Shown here in pieces: positions 28,015 through 38,022 of a DNA stretch of 64,000 nucleotides. Every line of letters starts with the position of its first letter. Position 1 is the stretch's first letter. Under the pieces are notes generated by a model. That model ran no database searches, was not told the DNA's origin, and was given only the letters and a program-made list of their open reading frames with translations. This DNA is from Staphylococcus sp. ACRSN (GTDB lineage: Bacteria; Bacillota; Bacilli; Staphylococcales; Staphylococcaceae), in contig NZ_JAKRNS010000001.1 of NCBI RefSeq assembly GCF_022346615.1, positions 248,001 through 312,000 of the forward strand. Direction: 5' to 3'. Position numbers and translations under genes: made by a program.

Positions 28015-29313
28015 TTATTTAAATTCAGGTAGCCAATCGCCGTGGGCTTTAATTAAGTCATCGCATAGCGCAATGATATCATCGATTGAAAGTTCGGATG
28101 CTGTATGTGGGTCTAACAATGCTGCTTGGTAAATTTTATCTTTTCTTAAAGAACGGGCAGCTTCAATTGTTAATAATTGTGTATTGATGTTTGTACGATT
28201 TAATGCTGCTAACTGCTCTGGTAAATCTCCAATGTAAGTAGGAGCGATACCACTGGCATCAACTAAACAAGGCACTTCTACTACAGTATTTTCAGGTAAA
28301 TTGCTAATTAATCCTCCTGTATTTAAAACATTACCACCAATTTTAAATGGTTTGTCTGTTTCCATTGCTTCAATAATGTATGAGCCGTATTCATGAGAAC
28401 GTTCATGTGTTAAATTTTGATCATTTACGATATCATCGCGCATTTGCTTCCAATCTTCAATTTGATTAACACAACGACGTGGGTATTCATCTAATGGAAT
28501 ATTATATTTATCAATTAATTCAGGGTACTGATCTTTAATAAAGTATGGATGATATTCTGCATTGTGTTCTGAAGATTCAGTGACATAATAGCCAAATTTA
28601 TCTAGTAGTTCGAAACGGACCATATCATCATGTGTCGTTTTTTGTTTTGCTTTAGCACGTTTTTTAATTTCAGGATAGATATCTTCACCATTCTGATTAA
28701 TTTCAAGTAACCATGCCATATGGTTAATACCTGCAATTTTCCATTGAATATTATCTTTAGGCATTTCTAAAGATTCTAATAGGTGATCGGCACAAACTTG
28801 AACGCTGTGACATAGACCAACTGTTTTAATACCTTCCTGTAACATAATGTTTGTTAAAACAGCCATAGGATTTGTGTAATTTAAAAACCATGCATCTGGA
28901 CATACTTCTTTCATATCACGTGCGAATGCTTGCATAACTGGAATTGTTCGTAAATTTCGGAAGATTCCACCAATACCTAGTGTATCTGCGATGGTTTGTC
29001 GTAGGCCATATTTTTTTGGGATTTCAAAATCTGTAATTGTTGCAGGATCATAACCTCCAACTTGAATAGCATTTATGACATATTTTGCTCCTCGCAAAGC
29101 GTCTTTTCTATTATGATAAGCAGTTACTTTCACTGTAGAATTTAAGTTCTTTTTAAGGTTATTTAACATCAATTCGGAATCACGAAGGCGTTCTTCATCA
29201 ATGTCAAAAAGAGCAAATTCAAAATCTTGTAAAGCATCAACTGTCATACAATCACCTAATACATTTTTTGCGAAAACTGTACTTCCAGCTCCTAAAAACG
29301 TAATTTTACTCAT
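28015..29313 (-). CDS. melA: alpha-galactosidase, glycoside hydrolase family 4
   Basis: NAD+ and Mn2+-dependent GH4 enzyme that cleaves alpha-galactosides such as melibiose by a redox-elimination mechanism. FLGAGSTVFAKNVLGD is the dinucleotide-binding start, followed by INAIQVGGYDPA, TNPMAVLT, the metal-ligand Cys in GLCHSVQ and the INHMAWLL motif with its His, all typical of MelA. 432 residues is normal. RBS AGGAGG lies directly upstream. The adjacent symporter and AraC regulator complete a melibiose-type utilisation unit. Confidence 0.9.
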   Translation of the reverse strand: MSKITFLGAGSTVFAKNVLGDCMTVDALQDFEFALFDIDEERLRDSELMLNNLKKNLNSTVKVTAYHNRKDALRGAKYVINAIQVGGYDPATITDFEIPKKYGLRQTIADTLGIGGIFRNLRTIPVMQAFARDMKEVCPDAWFLNYTNPMAVLTNIMLQEGIKTVGLCHSVQVCADHLLESLEMPKDNIQWKIAGINHMAWLLEINQNGEDIYPEIKKRAKAKQKTTHDDMVRFELLDKFGYYVTESSEHNAEYHPYFIKDQYPELIDKYNIPLDEYPRRCVNQIEDWKQMRDDIVNDQNLTHERSHEYGSYIIEAMETDKPFKIGGNVLNTGGLISNLPENTVVEVPCLVDASGIAPTYIGDLPEQLAALNRTNINTQLLTIEAARSLRKDKIYQAALLDPHTASELSIDDIIALCDDLIKAHGDWLPEFK

Positions 29314-29403
29314 ATATTATCCTCCTAAAAGTAGCATATTAAATATCCGAAATTATTATTCGAAAATTCAGATATTTAACTTTAAAGTTTATATTTGAAT
29401 CGC

Positions 29404-29425
29404 TATAGCTTAGTTATAGCTTAGT
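29404..29425. promoter_or_regulatory. tandem 11-bp repeat, candidate AraC-type operator
   Basis: TATAGCTTAGT is repeated twice head-to-tail, about 90 bp upstream of the alpha-galactosidase start, between it and the AraC regulator gene. Confidence 0.5.
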
Positions 29426-29484
29426 TACTTTAGGAAGAATGTTCAATCGTAAATAAAATTGAAATGAGTAATATATTGCTACTG

Positions 29485-30369
29485 CTAATCGATGAATATT
29501 TTGTCGACGGACATAATAGAAGTATCTCTTCTATATCTATTTGGCGAAACCCCGACAATTTTTTTGAAAACCTTACTAAAATAATTACTAGATGTATAAC
29601 CAACTTCTAAAGCAATGGCTTCAATATTCAATTCGTCTGTAGATAATAAAACGAGTGCTTGTTTAACACGCGTCTTGGATAAATAGTTAATGGGTGTATC
29701 TTTTACGGATTTTTTAAATTGACGTGTAAAATGATATTTAGATAATTGAGAAACAGCTACAATATCATCAAGTGTAATGTCCTGTTTATAGTTATTTTCG
29801 ATAAAATGTATCGCCCTGGCTATGGTGATTGGGTATTGCTGGGTTTGTTGTTGGCCATACTCAAAGTATTCAAGGCATTTCATAATAAAAGTATATGCAC
29901 AAGAAGATGCATCATAGCCATGTTTGATGCCTAATGTCTCTATTCGTTTTAATGTTTCTATAATATGTTTAATTGGTTCAGAATGCAGGGATAGCTTAAA
30001 AGTATGACCATAATGAGTAATGATTTGCTGAAATAAGCGACCAACTTCATCGCCGTACATGGTGAAATAAATAAACTCCCATTCTTCCGAGTGAGAAGGT
30101 AAAAAGTAACAGTGATCACTTGGAACATGTACAAAAAAAGCTTCACCAGTTTCCAAATAACTGGTTTGATTGTCTATGTTTATAGCACCTTGACCATTCA
30201 AAGTATATTGAAATATGTATATATCTTGTTCTCCTCTATGTAAGCCATGCCAGCGATAATCATGTGTGTCTCTTAATTCATAGCCAATAGCATTTAGGCC
30301 TGCAACCTTACTTTGAAAATCACCTTTAAATCTAAATCCATATGAGTTGTGTTTAATTTCATTTTCCAA
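29485..30369 (-). CDS. AraC-family transcriptional regulator of the alpha-galactoside locus
   Basis: About 294 residues. An N-terminal cupin-like sensor (DTHDYRWHGLHRGEQDIYIFQYTLNG..AFFVHVPSDH) is followed by two helix-turn-helix motifs at the C-terminus (TLDDIVAVSQLSKYHFTRQF and EAIALEVGYTSSNYFSKVFK, ending GVSPNRYRR). The nearest start with a well-spaced GGAGGT is a TTG at 30369; an ATG at 30387 lies within the ribosome site itself. It probably activates the divergently positioned sugar genes in response to an alpha-galactoside. Confidence 0.83.
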   Translation of the reverse strand: MENEIKHNSYGFRFKGDFQSKVAGLNAIGYELRDTHDYRWHGLHRGEQDIYIFQYTLNGQGAINIDNQTSYLETGEAFFVHVPSDHCYFLPSHSEEWEFIYFTMYGDEVGRLFQQIITHYGHTFKLSLHSEPIKHIIETLKRIETLGIKHGYDASSCAYTFIMKCLEYFEYGQQQTQQYPITIARAIHFIENNYKQDITLDDIVAVSQLSKYHFTRQFKKSVKDTPINYLSKTRVKQALVLLSTDELNIEAIALEVGYTSSNYFSKVFKKIVGVSPNRYRRDTSIMSVDKIFID

Positions 30370-30589
30370 ATTAAATACTACCTCCATTCATTTGATTTTT
30401 ATTCTATCATTATTTGATATATAAATAATATTCAAATATGTAAGTGATACTATATTTTTAAAAAATTAGGATTGGCAAAATATAACATCTTAGAAAAATA
30501 TAAATAGTGATTATTTTTGAATTGAGATGTGGTAAAATGCGTGTTAACTGTGGAAAGTAAACAACAGTAACAGAAATGGAGGGTTGAGG

Positions 30590-31573
30590 ATGTGTACAGG
30601 ATTTTCGGTATTATCACCTCAAAATATTAATTATTTAGCAAGAACCATGGATTTTGATTTTGAATTTAATGGTATTCCAATAGCGGTACCTTCTAAATAT
30701 AATTGGACGTTTGATGTTCAAGGTCCAACGGAATTAGATTATGGATTTATTGGTACAGGAGTTATGGTAGGGCGTTATAGCTTTGGAGATGGTGTCAATG
30801 AACGAGGTTTGGCCATTTCTAATCATTATTTTACGGGTGAAGCGAGTTATGCTTCAGAGTCGCGAGAAGGTTATTTTAATATGGGGCCTGAAGAGTTTAT
30901 TGTATGGGCATTAGGATTAAATGATTCAATTGAAACATTAAAGGAAAATATAAATAAAGTTAATATTATTGCAGTAGAGAACAAGGCATTAAATAATATT
31001 CCTCCATTGCATTTTATAATTACAGATCGAACGGGTGACACAATTTCAGTAGAGCCTAACGCAGGCTTATTAACTGTTAAAGAAAACCCTGTGCATGTAC
31101 TGACGAATAATCCTAAGTTAGAATGGCATTTAGAAAATGTTAAAAATTATGTTCATTTAACGCCAGAAAATGGAAGAGAAAAACAATTTGGTGAGCAGGT
31201 ATTTGCGACATTGGGAGTTGAAGGTGGAACTCATGGTTTGCCGGGCGGCTTTACATCTGCGGAACGTTTTATACGTGCAACCTATCTACGTCATCATTTA
31301 GAGATGGATCCTGAAGATGAAAGACAAAATATAAATAACTGCTTTAAAGTATTAGATAATGTGAGTATTCCAAGAGGAGCAGTAATAGATAATAATATGG
31401 CGCATTATACGCAGTATCAATGTGTATTACAATGTCATAATCCAGCTTACTTTATCAAGCCTTATCATAGTAGTGAAGTCTTTGAGGTCAGTTTAGATGA
31501 ATCATTATTGAATAAAGAAGAAATTACTTATTTTTCATTAGAACAAACGTTTAAAACACACCGTCTAAATTAG
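30590..31573 (+). CDS. choloylglycine hydrolase / penicillin V acylase family Ntn-hydrolase
   Basis: Amide hydrolase of 327 residues. The mature N-terminus is Cys2 (MCTGFSV), the nucleophile after Met removal. That fixes the start at ATG 30590 rather than the in-frame TTG six bases earlier. RTMDFDF, GLAISNHYF, the VLTNNP motif and GLPGGFTSAERFIRA (with the conserved Arg) follow the family pattern. Members cleave bile-salt conjugates, penicillin V or N-acyl-homoserine lactones. The sequence does not decide which; the staphylococcal environment suggests general acyl-amide hydrolysis. Confidence 0.83.
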   Translation: MCTGFSVLSPQNINYLARTMDFDFEFNGIPIAVPSKYNWTFDVQGPTELDYGFIGTGVMVGRYSFGDGVNERGLAISNHYFTGEASYASESREGYFNMGPEEFIVWALGLNDSIETLKENINKVNIIAVENKALNNIPPLHFIITDRTGDTISVEPNAGLLTVKENPVHVLTNNPKLEWHLENVKNYVHLTPENGREKQFGEQVFATLGVEGGTHGLPGGFTSAERFIRATYLRHHLEMDPEDERQNINNCFKVLDNVSIPRGAVIDNNMAHYTQYQCVLQCHNPAYFIKPYHSSEVFEVSLDESLLNKEEITYFSLEQTFKTHRLN

Positions 31574-31662
31574 AGTAATATCATGATGTTGTGCCTCGTG
31601 TATTGTGAGTCAATCATACAATGATCTAGTTTCGATGATATAAAGAATAGGAGAAAATATTG

Positions 31663-32760
31663 ATGAAAAAGAAAGAAGTTAGTATGTCGGAATTATTTTT
31701 TGACTTGGTGTTTGTATTTGTCTTATCTACAATCAATCATACAGTTGAAACGATATCTGAAGATTTAGCTTCGCTTGAAAGTTTGGGCAAAAATTTTACA
31801 ATGTTCTTAATCTTTTTTGCGATATGGGTTTATCGGACGCTGTTGGTAAACAGGTTTTTTGAACAAAAATGGTATCAATATTTATTTGTATTTATTGATA
31901 TGTTTTTAATTTTATTACTATCGAAGGCAACCAATGCAGACTTTCAACAAACATTTAAACCGTTTGTTATGATTTCGATGTTAATATTTTTAAGTATCAT
32001 ATTACAATACTGTATTAATTATAAAATGAATAAAACTGCTGTCACTGCACAGTTAGTAAAAGTTTATGTTTCCGGTTTGTTTATAATGATTGTCTTCTCA
32101 CTGATTTCGATTTCGTTACCTGCTGGAGTCAATTTTTGGGTTTATTTTGTAGGTATTATAATTATGGCAATATTTCCAGTACTATTCTTAAAAGTTTCAA
32201 AGGCAAACCCGTTGTTCTTTTCACATTTTTCTGAGCGACTGAGTTTGTTTATGATTCTATTATTTGGAGAAGGAATAGTACAAATTGTTAATAATGTACA
32301 AATTACACATATAAATATATTAGATATTGTGTACTTTATTTTAGTTGTGAGTTTGTTCATGATCTATACGTTACATTATAAGAAGAGTTTGAATTATGAG
32401 CGAAATGATGCGACTGGATTTGCGAGTGCATATCTTCATTTAGCACTTATCTTCACATTAGATTTTATTTTCTTAGTGATGAATAAAGTATTGGCTAATC
32501 ATGAAATTAGCGAAGTTGAATTATATATATATACATTCGCCTTTTTCATTTTTTTATTGGTAATATTTATTGATACACAATTGCACAACGCTATTATTGA
32601 TAAAAAGTTATTGTTCTTGAGTATTGTACTAATAGCTACTATTATTGGGTTAATTATTACTAATATCTATTTAGTTACGATAGTAGAGATTGTTGGTATC
32701 TTATTAATCTGTTTCATATTTTATGCTAATAGTAGTAATGATGAAATAGAATTTAAGTAA
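31663..32760 (+). CDS. LtrA family (low temperature requirement A) membrane protein
   Basis: About 365 residues with roughly 10 hydrophobic segments. The N-terminal SELFFDLVFVFVLSTI block is the diagnostic LtrA motif. ERLSLFMILLFGEGIVQI in mid-protein is also conserved. The ATG at 31663 follows AGGAG. The molecular function of LtrA proteins is not established. Confidence 0.8.
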   Translation: MKKKEVSMSELFFDLVFVFVLSTINHTVETISEDLASLESLGKNFTMFLIFFAIWVYRTLLVNRFFEQKWYQYLFVFIDMFLILLLSKATNADFQQTFKPFVMISMLIFLSIILQYCINYKMNKTAVTAQLVKVYVSGLFIMIVFSLISISLPAGVNFWVYFVGIIIMAIFPVLFLKVSKANPLFFSHFSERLSLFMILLFGEGIVQIVNNVQITHINILDIVYFILVVSLFMIYTLHYKKSLNYERNDATGFASAYLHLALIFTLDFIFLVMNKVLANHEISEVELYIYTFAFFIFLLVIFIDTQLHNAIIDKKLLFLSIVLIATIIGLIITNIYLVTIVEIVGILLICFIFYANSSNDEIEFK

Positions 32761-33200
32761 TTTAATTACGAAAAACGCTTTCGCTTACAGTTTAAATAGC
32801 AATGCAAATTCTTGACAATCACGAATAATCAGTATATCGTAAAATTATTGAATCAAAAAAGAAAGTCGTTGGTAACTGTATTATATGTAAGATTGACGCC
32901 TTAGCATTAGGTTAATATAGAAGATTGGCTTGATGAAAAGGTGAATGATGTACTGTGATAAACAGAGATCGTACGGCTAATGTGAACGATTGATATTTAA
33001 ATTTAAAATCTAACTTTTTAATATATGAGGTAGCAAGACAAAACATTTTGTTAGTGATATGAAATGCGTTGTATTGAAGCCGGCAATGTTAATAAATCAA
33101 TGTTGATTTATTATATATTGTCGGCTTTTTATTTTTAGATGAAAATAATTTGTGACAATCATATATTTGAGTTTATGTCGCTTGAAAAGGAGGAATCGCC
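32761..33200. other. intergenic stretch before mpsA
   Basis: 440 bp with no supportable gene. It ends with a strong hairpin terminator at 33076-33131 (AAGCCGGCAAT / ATTGTCGGCTT around an inner AATAAATCAA / TTGATTTATT stem, then TTTTTATTTTT). A terminator this far from the LtrA stop may close an unrecognised short transcript. Confidence 0.55.
33076..33131 (+). terminator. strong hairpin terminator upstream of mpsA
   Basis: A two-tier stem of about 20 bp followed by TTTTTATTTTT. It insulates mpsAB from upstream transcription. Confidence 0.82.
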
Positions 33201-34730
33201 ATGCATACAACAATTGATGTTTCTATATTTTTTATTATATTTTTTATAGCATTAAGCATTTCGGTAGTGAGTGGCATATTATTTTTATCAACTAAGTTAC
33301 CGTTATCCTATGTACGTATACATGTATGGATTGTCGCCTTACCACCTATGGCTGCCTTTATTGGTTTGTTAGTGGCAGGAAAAAACATGGAACTAGGTAT
33401 ATGGTATTCTGACGTATTAGCATGGTTGATGGCCTTTTTTGTATTAGGTATTGGATTAATTATTCAACGATATTGTATTCGTTATCTCTCAGGAGATTTA
33501 AATTATAGAAAATATTTTGCTTTATTTACATTTATGACAAGTTTTGCAGCAAGCGCATGGTTAACAGCAGATTTACGAATTATGGTCGTTTATTGGGGAT
33601 TGACACTCGTTTGTTTAACATTACTGATTTGTTTGACAAAAGCTTGGGGTGTAACACGAGAAGCTGCCAAAGTTTCGGGAAGATTATTTTTAATCAGTTG
33701 GATTGCTTTATTGCTTGCTATTCTTTGGATTGGTGGATTAACTGGCAATTGGCATTACGTAGATATATTCACACAAGACAACATAGCGCATATTTCAGAG
33801 TGGCAACGCTTAATGATTAACATTTTAATCATTATTGCAGTACTAATTCCTGCGGCACAATGGCCTTTCCAAAGATGGTTGATTGAATCGGTTGCAGCAC
33901 CTACACCAGTCTCTGCCATTATGCATGCGGGTATTGTAAATGCTGGTGGAATTATGTTGACTCGATTTTCCCCACTATTTAATGGTGATATTGCAACAAT
34001 CATTCTTATATTTTTTGCAAGTGTATCAGTTTTAATTGGTGCGGGTATTAGTTTAGTCCATGTTGACTATAAACGACTATTAGTGGGTTCAACGATTGGA
34101 CAGATGGGTTTCATGTTGGTTCAATGTGCGCTTGGGGCATATATACCTGCGATTATCCATTTAATGTTACACGGTCTGTTTAAAGCGACGTTGTTCCTAA
34201 GGTCAGGTTCTGCAGTTAGACATTTTAACGTGCCGAGTCGTGCTAATGAACGTATGTCTTATTTATGGATTCTTGCAGGTCGTTTACTTGCATTGTTAAT
34301 TGGTTTGAGTTTTTGGTTGAGTGAACCAGATCAAGGTTACAGACTCATTAGTGGTTTAATCTTGGCTTGGTCATTGTCTGTATCATGGGCGCAATTAGTG
34401 GCCTTTGGAGAAGGGACATTTGGTCGCATTATCGGTTTAGGCATATTGTTAACTGTTGGTATTGCGTATTATTTGGTGCATCATTATTTAACAGAAGCCT
34501 TACATACAATTGCCTTCCAAAGTACGCAACCTCCTATGTTTATAGTAGTGATTGTAGCAGTTATCTTATTATTTGGTAGTGCCATGAGTACATGGGTGGC
34601 ACGCCATCGTAATACAAAAGCTTTTTCAATTCTGTACATGTGGCTGGTAAATATTGGAGATGCTAAATCAACAACAGTAGAACGTCACCCCAATTATCTT
34701 AGAGAATATCTGTCAAAAGGAGGACGCTGA
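33201..34730 (+). CDS. mpsA: MpsA/DabB, NADH-quinone oxidoreductase subunit 5-like membrane subunit
   Basis: Fourteen-helix antiporter-like protein homologous to NuoL. It forms the ion-conducting partner of MpsB/DabA in a bicarbonate/CO2 and cation uptake system. AAQWPFQRWLIESVAAPTPVSAIMHAGIVNAGG is the classical quinone-oxidoreductase/Mrp motif, and HLMLHGLFKATLFLRSGS carries the conserved lysine region. 509 residues. RBS AAAGGAGG precedes the ATG. Only one base separates its stop from mpsB, so the two are translationally coupled. Confidence 0.85.
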   Translation: MHTTIDVSIFFIIFFIALSISVVSGILFLSTKLPLSYVRIHVWIVALPPMAAFIGLLVAGKNMELGIWYSDVLAWLMAFFVLGIGLIIQRYCIRYLSGDLNYRKYFALFTFMTSFAASAWLTADLRIMVVYWGLTLVCLTLLICLTKAWGVTREAAKVSGRLFLISWIALLLAILWIGGLTGNWHYVDIFTQDNIAHISEWQRLMINILIIIAVLIPAAQWPFQRWLIESVAAPTPVSAIMHAGIVNAGGIMLTRFSPLFNGDIATIILIFFASVSVLIGAGISLVHVDYKRLLVGSTIGQMGFMLVQCALGAYIPAIIHLMLHGLFKATLFLRSGSAVRHFNVPSRANERMSYLWILAGRLLALLIGLSFWLSEPDQGYRLISGLILAWSLSVSWAQLVAFGEGTFGRIIGLGILLTVGIAYYLVHHYLTEALHTIAFQSTQPPMFIVVIVAVILLFGSAMSTWVARHRNTKAFSILYMWLVNIGDAKSTTVERHPNYLREYLSKGGR

Positions 34731-34731
34731 T

Positions 34732-37353
34732 ATGGATGTAAATGGTAAAGAAAACCTTAATAATAGAACGAGTCATGACGGTGAAAATATAAACCAGATT
34801 CTTGCCTCTGCGAGCAAAGTTATCGTTCCTTTGTCACCCATTTCAGTGTTTGCAGCGAGAAGTCCATGGGCAAACTTAGAGGATAAAACCTTTGATGACG
34901 TTGCACATTGGTTAAAAGAAGTAAGAGAAGTGGATATGTATCCAGCTATTGCTACAATATTAGAAGCTAAAAAGAATGGTGAAATTGATATCTCTAAAGT
35001 TGATGAAAGACTTGATAAATGGTTGGAAAAAACAGCGCAACCAGCTTCTTTTAATCGGGTAAGTTCATTTGTAAATAATGCAATTAAACTATATGAATCA
35101 AGTAGTAAAGAGAATGAACAGAAGGAAGCACAAGCGAAACAATTTGCGATAGCATTAACACAAAAGGATCAAGATAATATAGCTGAACGCATACAATTGA
35201 AAAGCGCACTGGTCAAAGATAAGCGTGGCATTAAAATTAGTGATTACGTAGATTATCATGTTATAAAATGGTGTAAATTATATGTGGATGACGCACAATC
35301 CGGATGGACAATGCCTGATAGAGAACGAGGTTTTTTTGCTTCGTGGTATAGACTTGTACAACATGACCCTGCGCTTACCAAAAAAGAACGGCAACGTATT
35401 AAATCATTACCCAATGACCCAGAGGATTTATTAAATACAGTACTTCACCGCTTTAATATTGCTGGAATTGAAGTTCAAACTTATATTGAACAACATTTAT
35501 TAGCATTACCTGGGTGGGCTGGGATGATGTTATGGCTAGAAGAAAACAACCCACATGAGCACCATTTAATACGTACATATTTAGCTATTAGACTTGCTAT
35601 AGAATGGTGTTTAGTAGAACCGTATTTACCTATTGAAAGAAAAAGTCATAACGACATATCGTTGTGGACTAAGTGTATTTTAGAATGGGTAGAATGGGGA
35701 GGTTATTCATTTGAAGAATGGCAAACTTTACCACAGAAAAGCCAGTTAGAACATATTCAGTTTACTTGCCGTTTTCACCAACAAGTGAGTAGAAAAATAT
35801 GGTTAGAGGCGTGGGAAGCAACATATCAACAACAAATGAAAAATCAGCTTACCTCAACTGTTACAGATAATGTTAACCAATCAAAGATACCATCTGCGCA
35901 ACTTGCATTTTGTATTGATGTACGATCAGAACCATTTCGTCGTCAGATAGAAGCGGCAGGAGAATTTGAAACAATTGGTATTGCAGGTTTTTTCGGTCTG
36001 CCAATTGCAAAGAGTGAATTAGGAAAACCACATAGTCACCCATCACTTCCTGTCATGAATCAACCACAACACAAGATTAAAGAATATACTGCTGAACGTG
36101 AACCAACCGCATTTCAACAACGGAAGCATGTATTACAATCAGTGACCTATACATTTAAGAAAATGAAACAAAATGCATTACCAAGTTTACTATTGCCAGA
36201 ATTGAGTGGACCATGGTTAACATTACAAACAATTACGCGTAGCTTTGTCCCAAGACGTACGGGTGATTTGATTAGAAAATTCTATAGCAAATGGTTACAA
36301 AAGCCTAAAGATACCACGTTAACGTTAGATTATCAGCATAATCATGAAGAACATTTACCGATTGGTTTCACGGATGAAGAAAAAGTAGCGTATGCATTAC
36401 AAGCATTGAAATTGATGAATTTAACGAAAAATTTTGCGCCATTGGTCGTTTTTTGTGGTCATGGTAGTCATAGTGCGAATAATCCATATGCAGCTTCGTT
36501 AGATTGCGGCGCATGTGGTGGTGCCTCAAGTGCATTTAATGCGAAAGTATTAGCGCAACTATGTAACTTGCCAGAAGTGAGAACAGGTCTTGAGAAAGAA
36601 GGTGTCTTGGTACCTTCGACTACAGCATTTGCATCTGCAGAACATCGGACATCTACAGATGAATTAGAGTGGATATACTTGCCAGAGTTATCTAGTGCTG
36701 CGCAACAAGCTTATGAAGCATTGGAAATAAGTATGCCTGAAATTAGTCGATTGGCAAATGAAACGCGATTAGCTCAATTGCCAAATAATCATCTTACTAA
36801 AAAAGATCCAAATAAAGAAGTGCATAGATTAGCTAATGATTGGAGCGAAATTAGACCAGAATGGGGTCTAGCCAAAAATGCATCATTTATTATTGGTGAA
36901 AGAAGTCTAACGAAATCAATTAATTTAGAAGGACGAGCTTTCTTACACAATTACAATTGGAGAGATGATGAAGATGGTAGTATATTATCAAATATAGTAT
37001 CAGGACCTGCAACGGTTGCACAATGGATTAACTTACAGTATTATGCTTCAACGGTTGCACCACATTATTATGGAAGCGGAAGTAAAATAACACAAACTGT
37101 TACTGCAGGTATAGGTGTAATGCAAGGGAATGCTAGTGATTTATTAACAGGTTTGCCGTGGCAATCAGTAATGTCAGCTGATAATAAGATGTATCATTCT
37201 CCTATTAGGTTATTAATTGTTATACAAGCACCACAACATGTTGTTGCTGATTTATTAGAATCATTGCCTGATTTTCATCAAAAAGTAGTTAATGGGTGGC
37301 TGAAATTAGCAAGCATCGATCAATTTGGTGATTGGAAAGAATGGTATGCTTGA
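34732..37353 (+). CDS. mpsB: MpsB/DabA, zinc-containing inorganic-carbon uptake subunit (UPF0753)
   Basis: Cytoplasmic partner of MpsA with a beta-carbonic-anhydrase-like zinc site, thought to trap CO2 as bicarbonate. The zinc ligands are visible as CIDVRSEPFRR (Cys-x-Asp) and FCGHGSHSANNPYAASLDCGACGG (His and Cys). Length 873 is typical. RBS AAGGAGG lies inside the end of mpsA. The pair is known in staphylococci to support growth at ambient CO2 and to help generate membrane potential. Confidence 0.88.
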   Translation: MDVNGKENLNNRTSHDGENINQILASASKVIVPLSPISVFAARSPWANLEDKTFDDVAHWLKEVREVDMYPAIATILEAKKNGEIDISKVDERLDKWLEKTAQPASFNRVSSFVNNAIKLYESSSKENEQKEAQAKQFAIALTQKDQDNIAERIQLKSALVKDKRGIKISDYVDYHVIKWCKLYVDDAQSGWTMPDRERGFFASWYRLVQHDPALTKKERQRIKSLPNDPEDLLNTVLHRFNIAGIEVQTYIEQHLLALPGWAGMMLWLEENNPHEHHLIRTYLAIRLAIEWCLVEPYLPIERKSHNDISLWTKCILEWVEWGGYSFEEWQTLPQKSQLEHIQFTCRFHQQVSRKIWLEAWEATYQQQMKNQLTSTVTDNVNQSKIPSAQLAFCIDVRSEPFRRQIEAAGEFETIGIAGFFGLPIAKSELGKPHSHPSLPVMNQPQHKIKEYTAEREPTAFQQRKHVLQSVTYTFKKMKQNALPSLLLPELSGPWLTLQTITRSFVPRRTGDLIRKFYSKWLQKPKDTTLTLDYQHNHEEHLPIGFTDEEKVAYALQALKLMNLTKNFAPLVVFCGHGSHSANNPYAASLDCGACGGASSAFNAKVLAQLCNLPEVRTGLEKEGVLVPSTTAFASAEHRTSTDELEWIYLPELSSAAQQAYEALEISMPEISRLANETRLAQLPNNHLTKKDPNKEVHRLANDWSEIRPEWGLAKNASFIIGERSLTKSINLEGRAFLHNYNWRDDEDGSILSNIVSGPATVAQWINLQYYASTVAPHYYGSGSKITQTVTAGIGVMQGNASDLLTGLPWQSVMSADNKMYHSPIRLLIVIQAPQHVVADLLESLPDFHQKVVNGWLKLASIDQFGDWKEWYA

Positions 37354-37470
37354 TATATTAAAAAGGTATATGCAATGTTTTAAAATTAAAAATTTTAAAA
37401 CAAGTGGATATTATTATTGCTAAAAGAAGCATGTGATTTTAAAAAAGAATTTATGATATTATGGAGAAAA

Positions 37471-37502
37471 TATACCAAAAATGAAATGTTGTTTTTGGTA
37501 TA
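37471..37502 (+). promoter_or_regulatory. perfect inverted repeat overlapping the mpsC -10 box
   Basis: TATACCAAAAA (37471-37481) and TTTTTGGTATA (37492-37502) form an 11-bp inverted repeat with a 10-bp centre. TATAAT at 37499-37504, about 50 bp ahead of mpsC, is partly inside the right arm. Candidate operator of an unknown regulator. Confidence 0.6.
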
Positions 37503-37553
37503 ATCAATGCTAGTTTAACCTCTTAAACTCGTTCTACAGGAGATGTATGCGTA

Positions 37554-37931
37554 ATGAAGACAAAGAAAGGTACATATGAGTCTGAAATTAGTAAAGCCAT
37601 CACTCAATGGGAAAAAGATTTCCTTGGGCGTGGTTCGCTTTCAGTCAAAACAGATATTCTACGTGATATGATTATCGTGAGCTTACAGGGTGTACTGACC
37701 CAAGCTGAATACAAAGTTTGTGAGACAAATGAAGGCTTACTAACAATTAAAAAGACACGTTCTAAATTGGTGGAGTCAGGTATAGATGCTTTGTATGAGA
37801 TTGTAAGATCTATTACTGATGAAGAAGTCAAAGGGTTTCATACGGATTTAAGTTCACGTACAGGTGAACGCGTGATGATATTTAAACTTTATAACGATTT
37901 AGAAAAACAATTAATAGAAATCAATAAGTAA
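37554..37931 (+). CDS. mpsC: MpsC / DUF2294 protein
   Basis: Soluble 125-residue DUF2294 protein, the third gene of the staphylococcal mpsABC locus. ISKAITQWEKDFLGRGSLSV and the later VKGFHTDLSSRTGERVMIF block are typical. Function is unknown; reports on S. aureus mpsABC place it with the cation/bicarbonate system, but MpsAB alone appear to be the core. A 200-bp gap with its own promoter-like sequence separates it from mpsB, so it may be regulated independently. RBS AGGAG lies upstream of the ATG. Confidence 0.8.
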   Translation: MKTKKGTYESEISKAITQWEKDFLGRGSLSVKTDILRDMIIVSLQGVLTQAEYKVCETNEGLLTIKKTRSKLVESGIDALYEIVRSITDEEVKGFHTDLSSRTGERVMIFKLYNDLEKQLIEINK

Positions 37932-37988
37932 ATAGGTAATATTCATTCATAATAGTTAGCAATCAAATATAGCTATAGAATTATGTGA

Positions 37989-38022
37989 AGCTCAATCAAA
38001 GTGCTATTTTGGTTGAGTTTTT
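37989..38022 (+). terminator. terminator after mpsC
   Basis: A 10-bp stem (CTCAATCAAA / TTTGGTTGAG) followed by TTTTTAA. Confidence 0.75.

Noticed and set aside
32769..32784. AAAACGCTTTCGC as a further CcpA site after the LtrA gene
   Set aside because: It misses the outer consensus bases at three positions and has no gene starting nearby.
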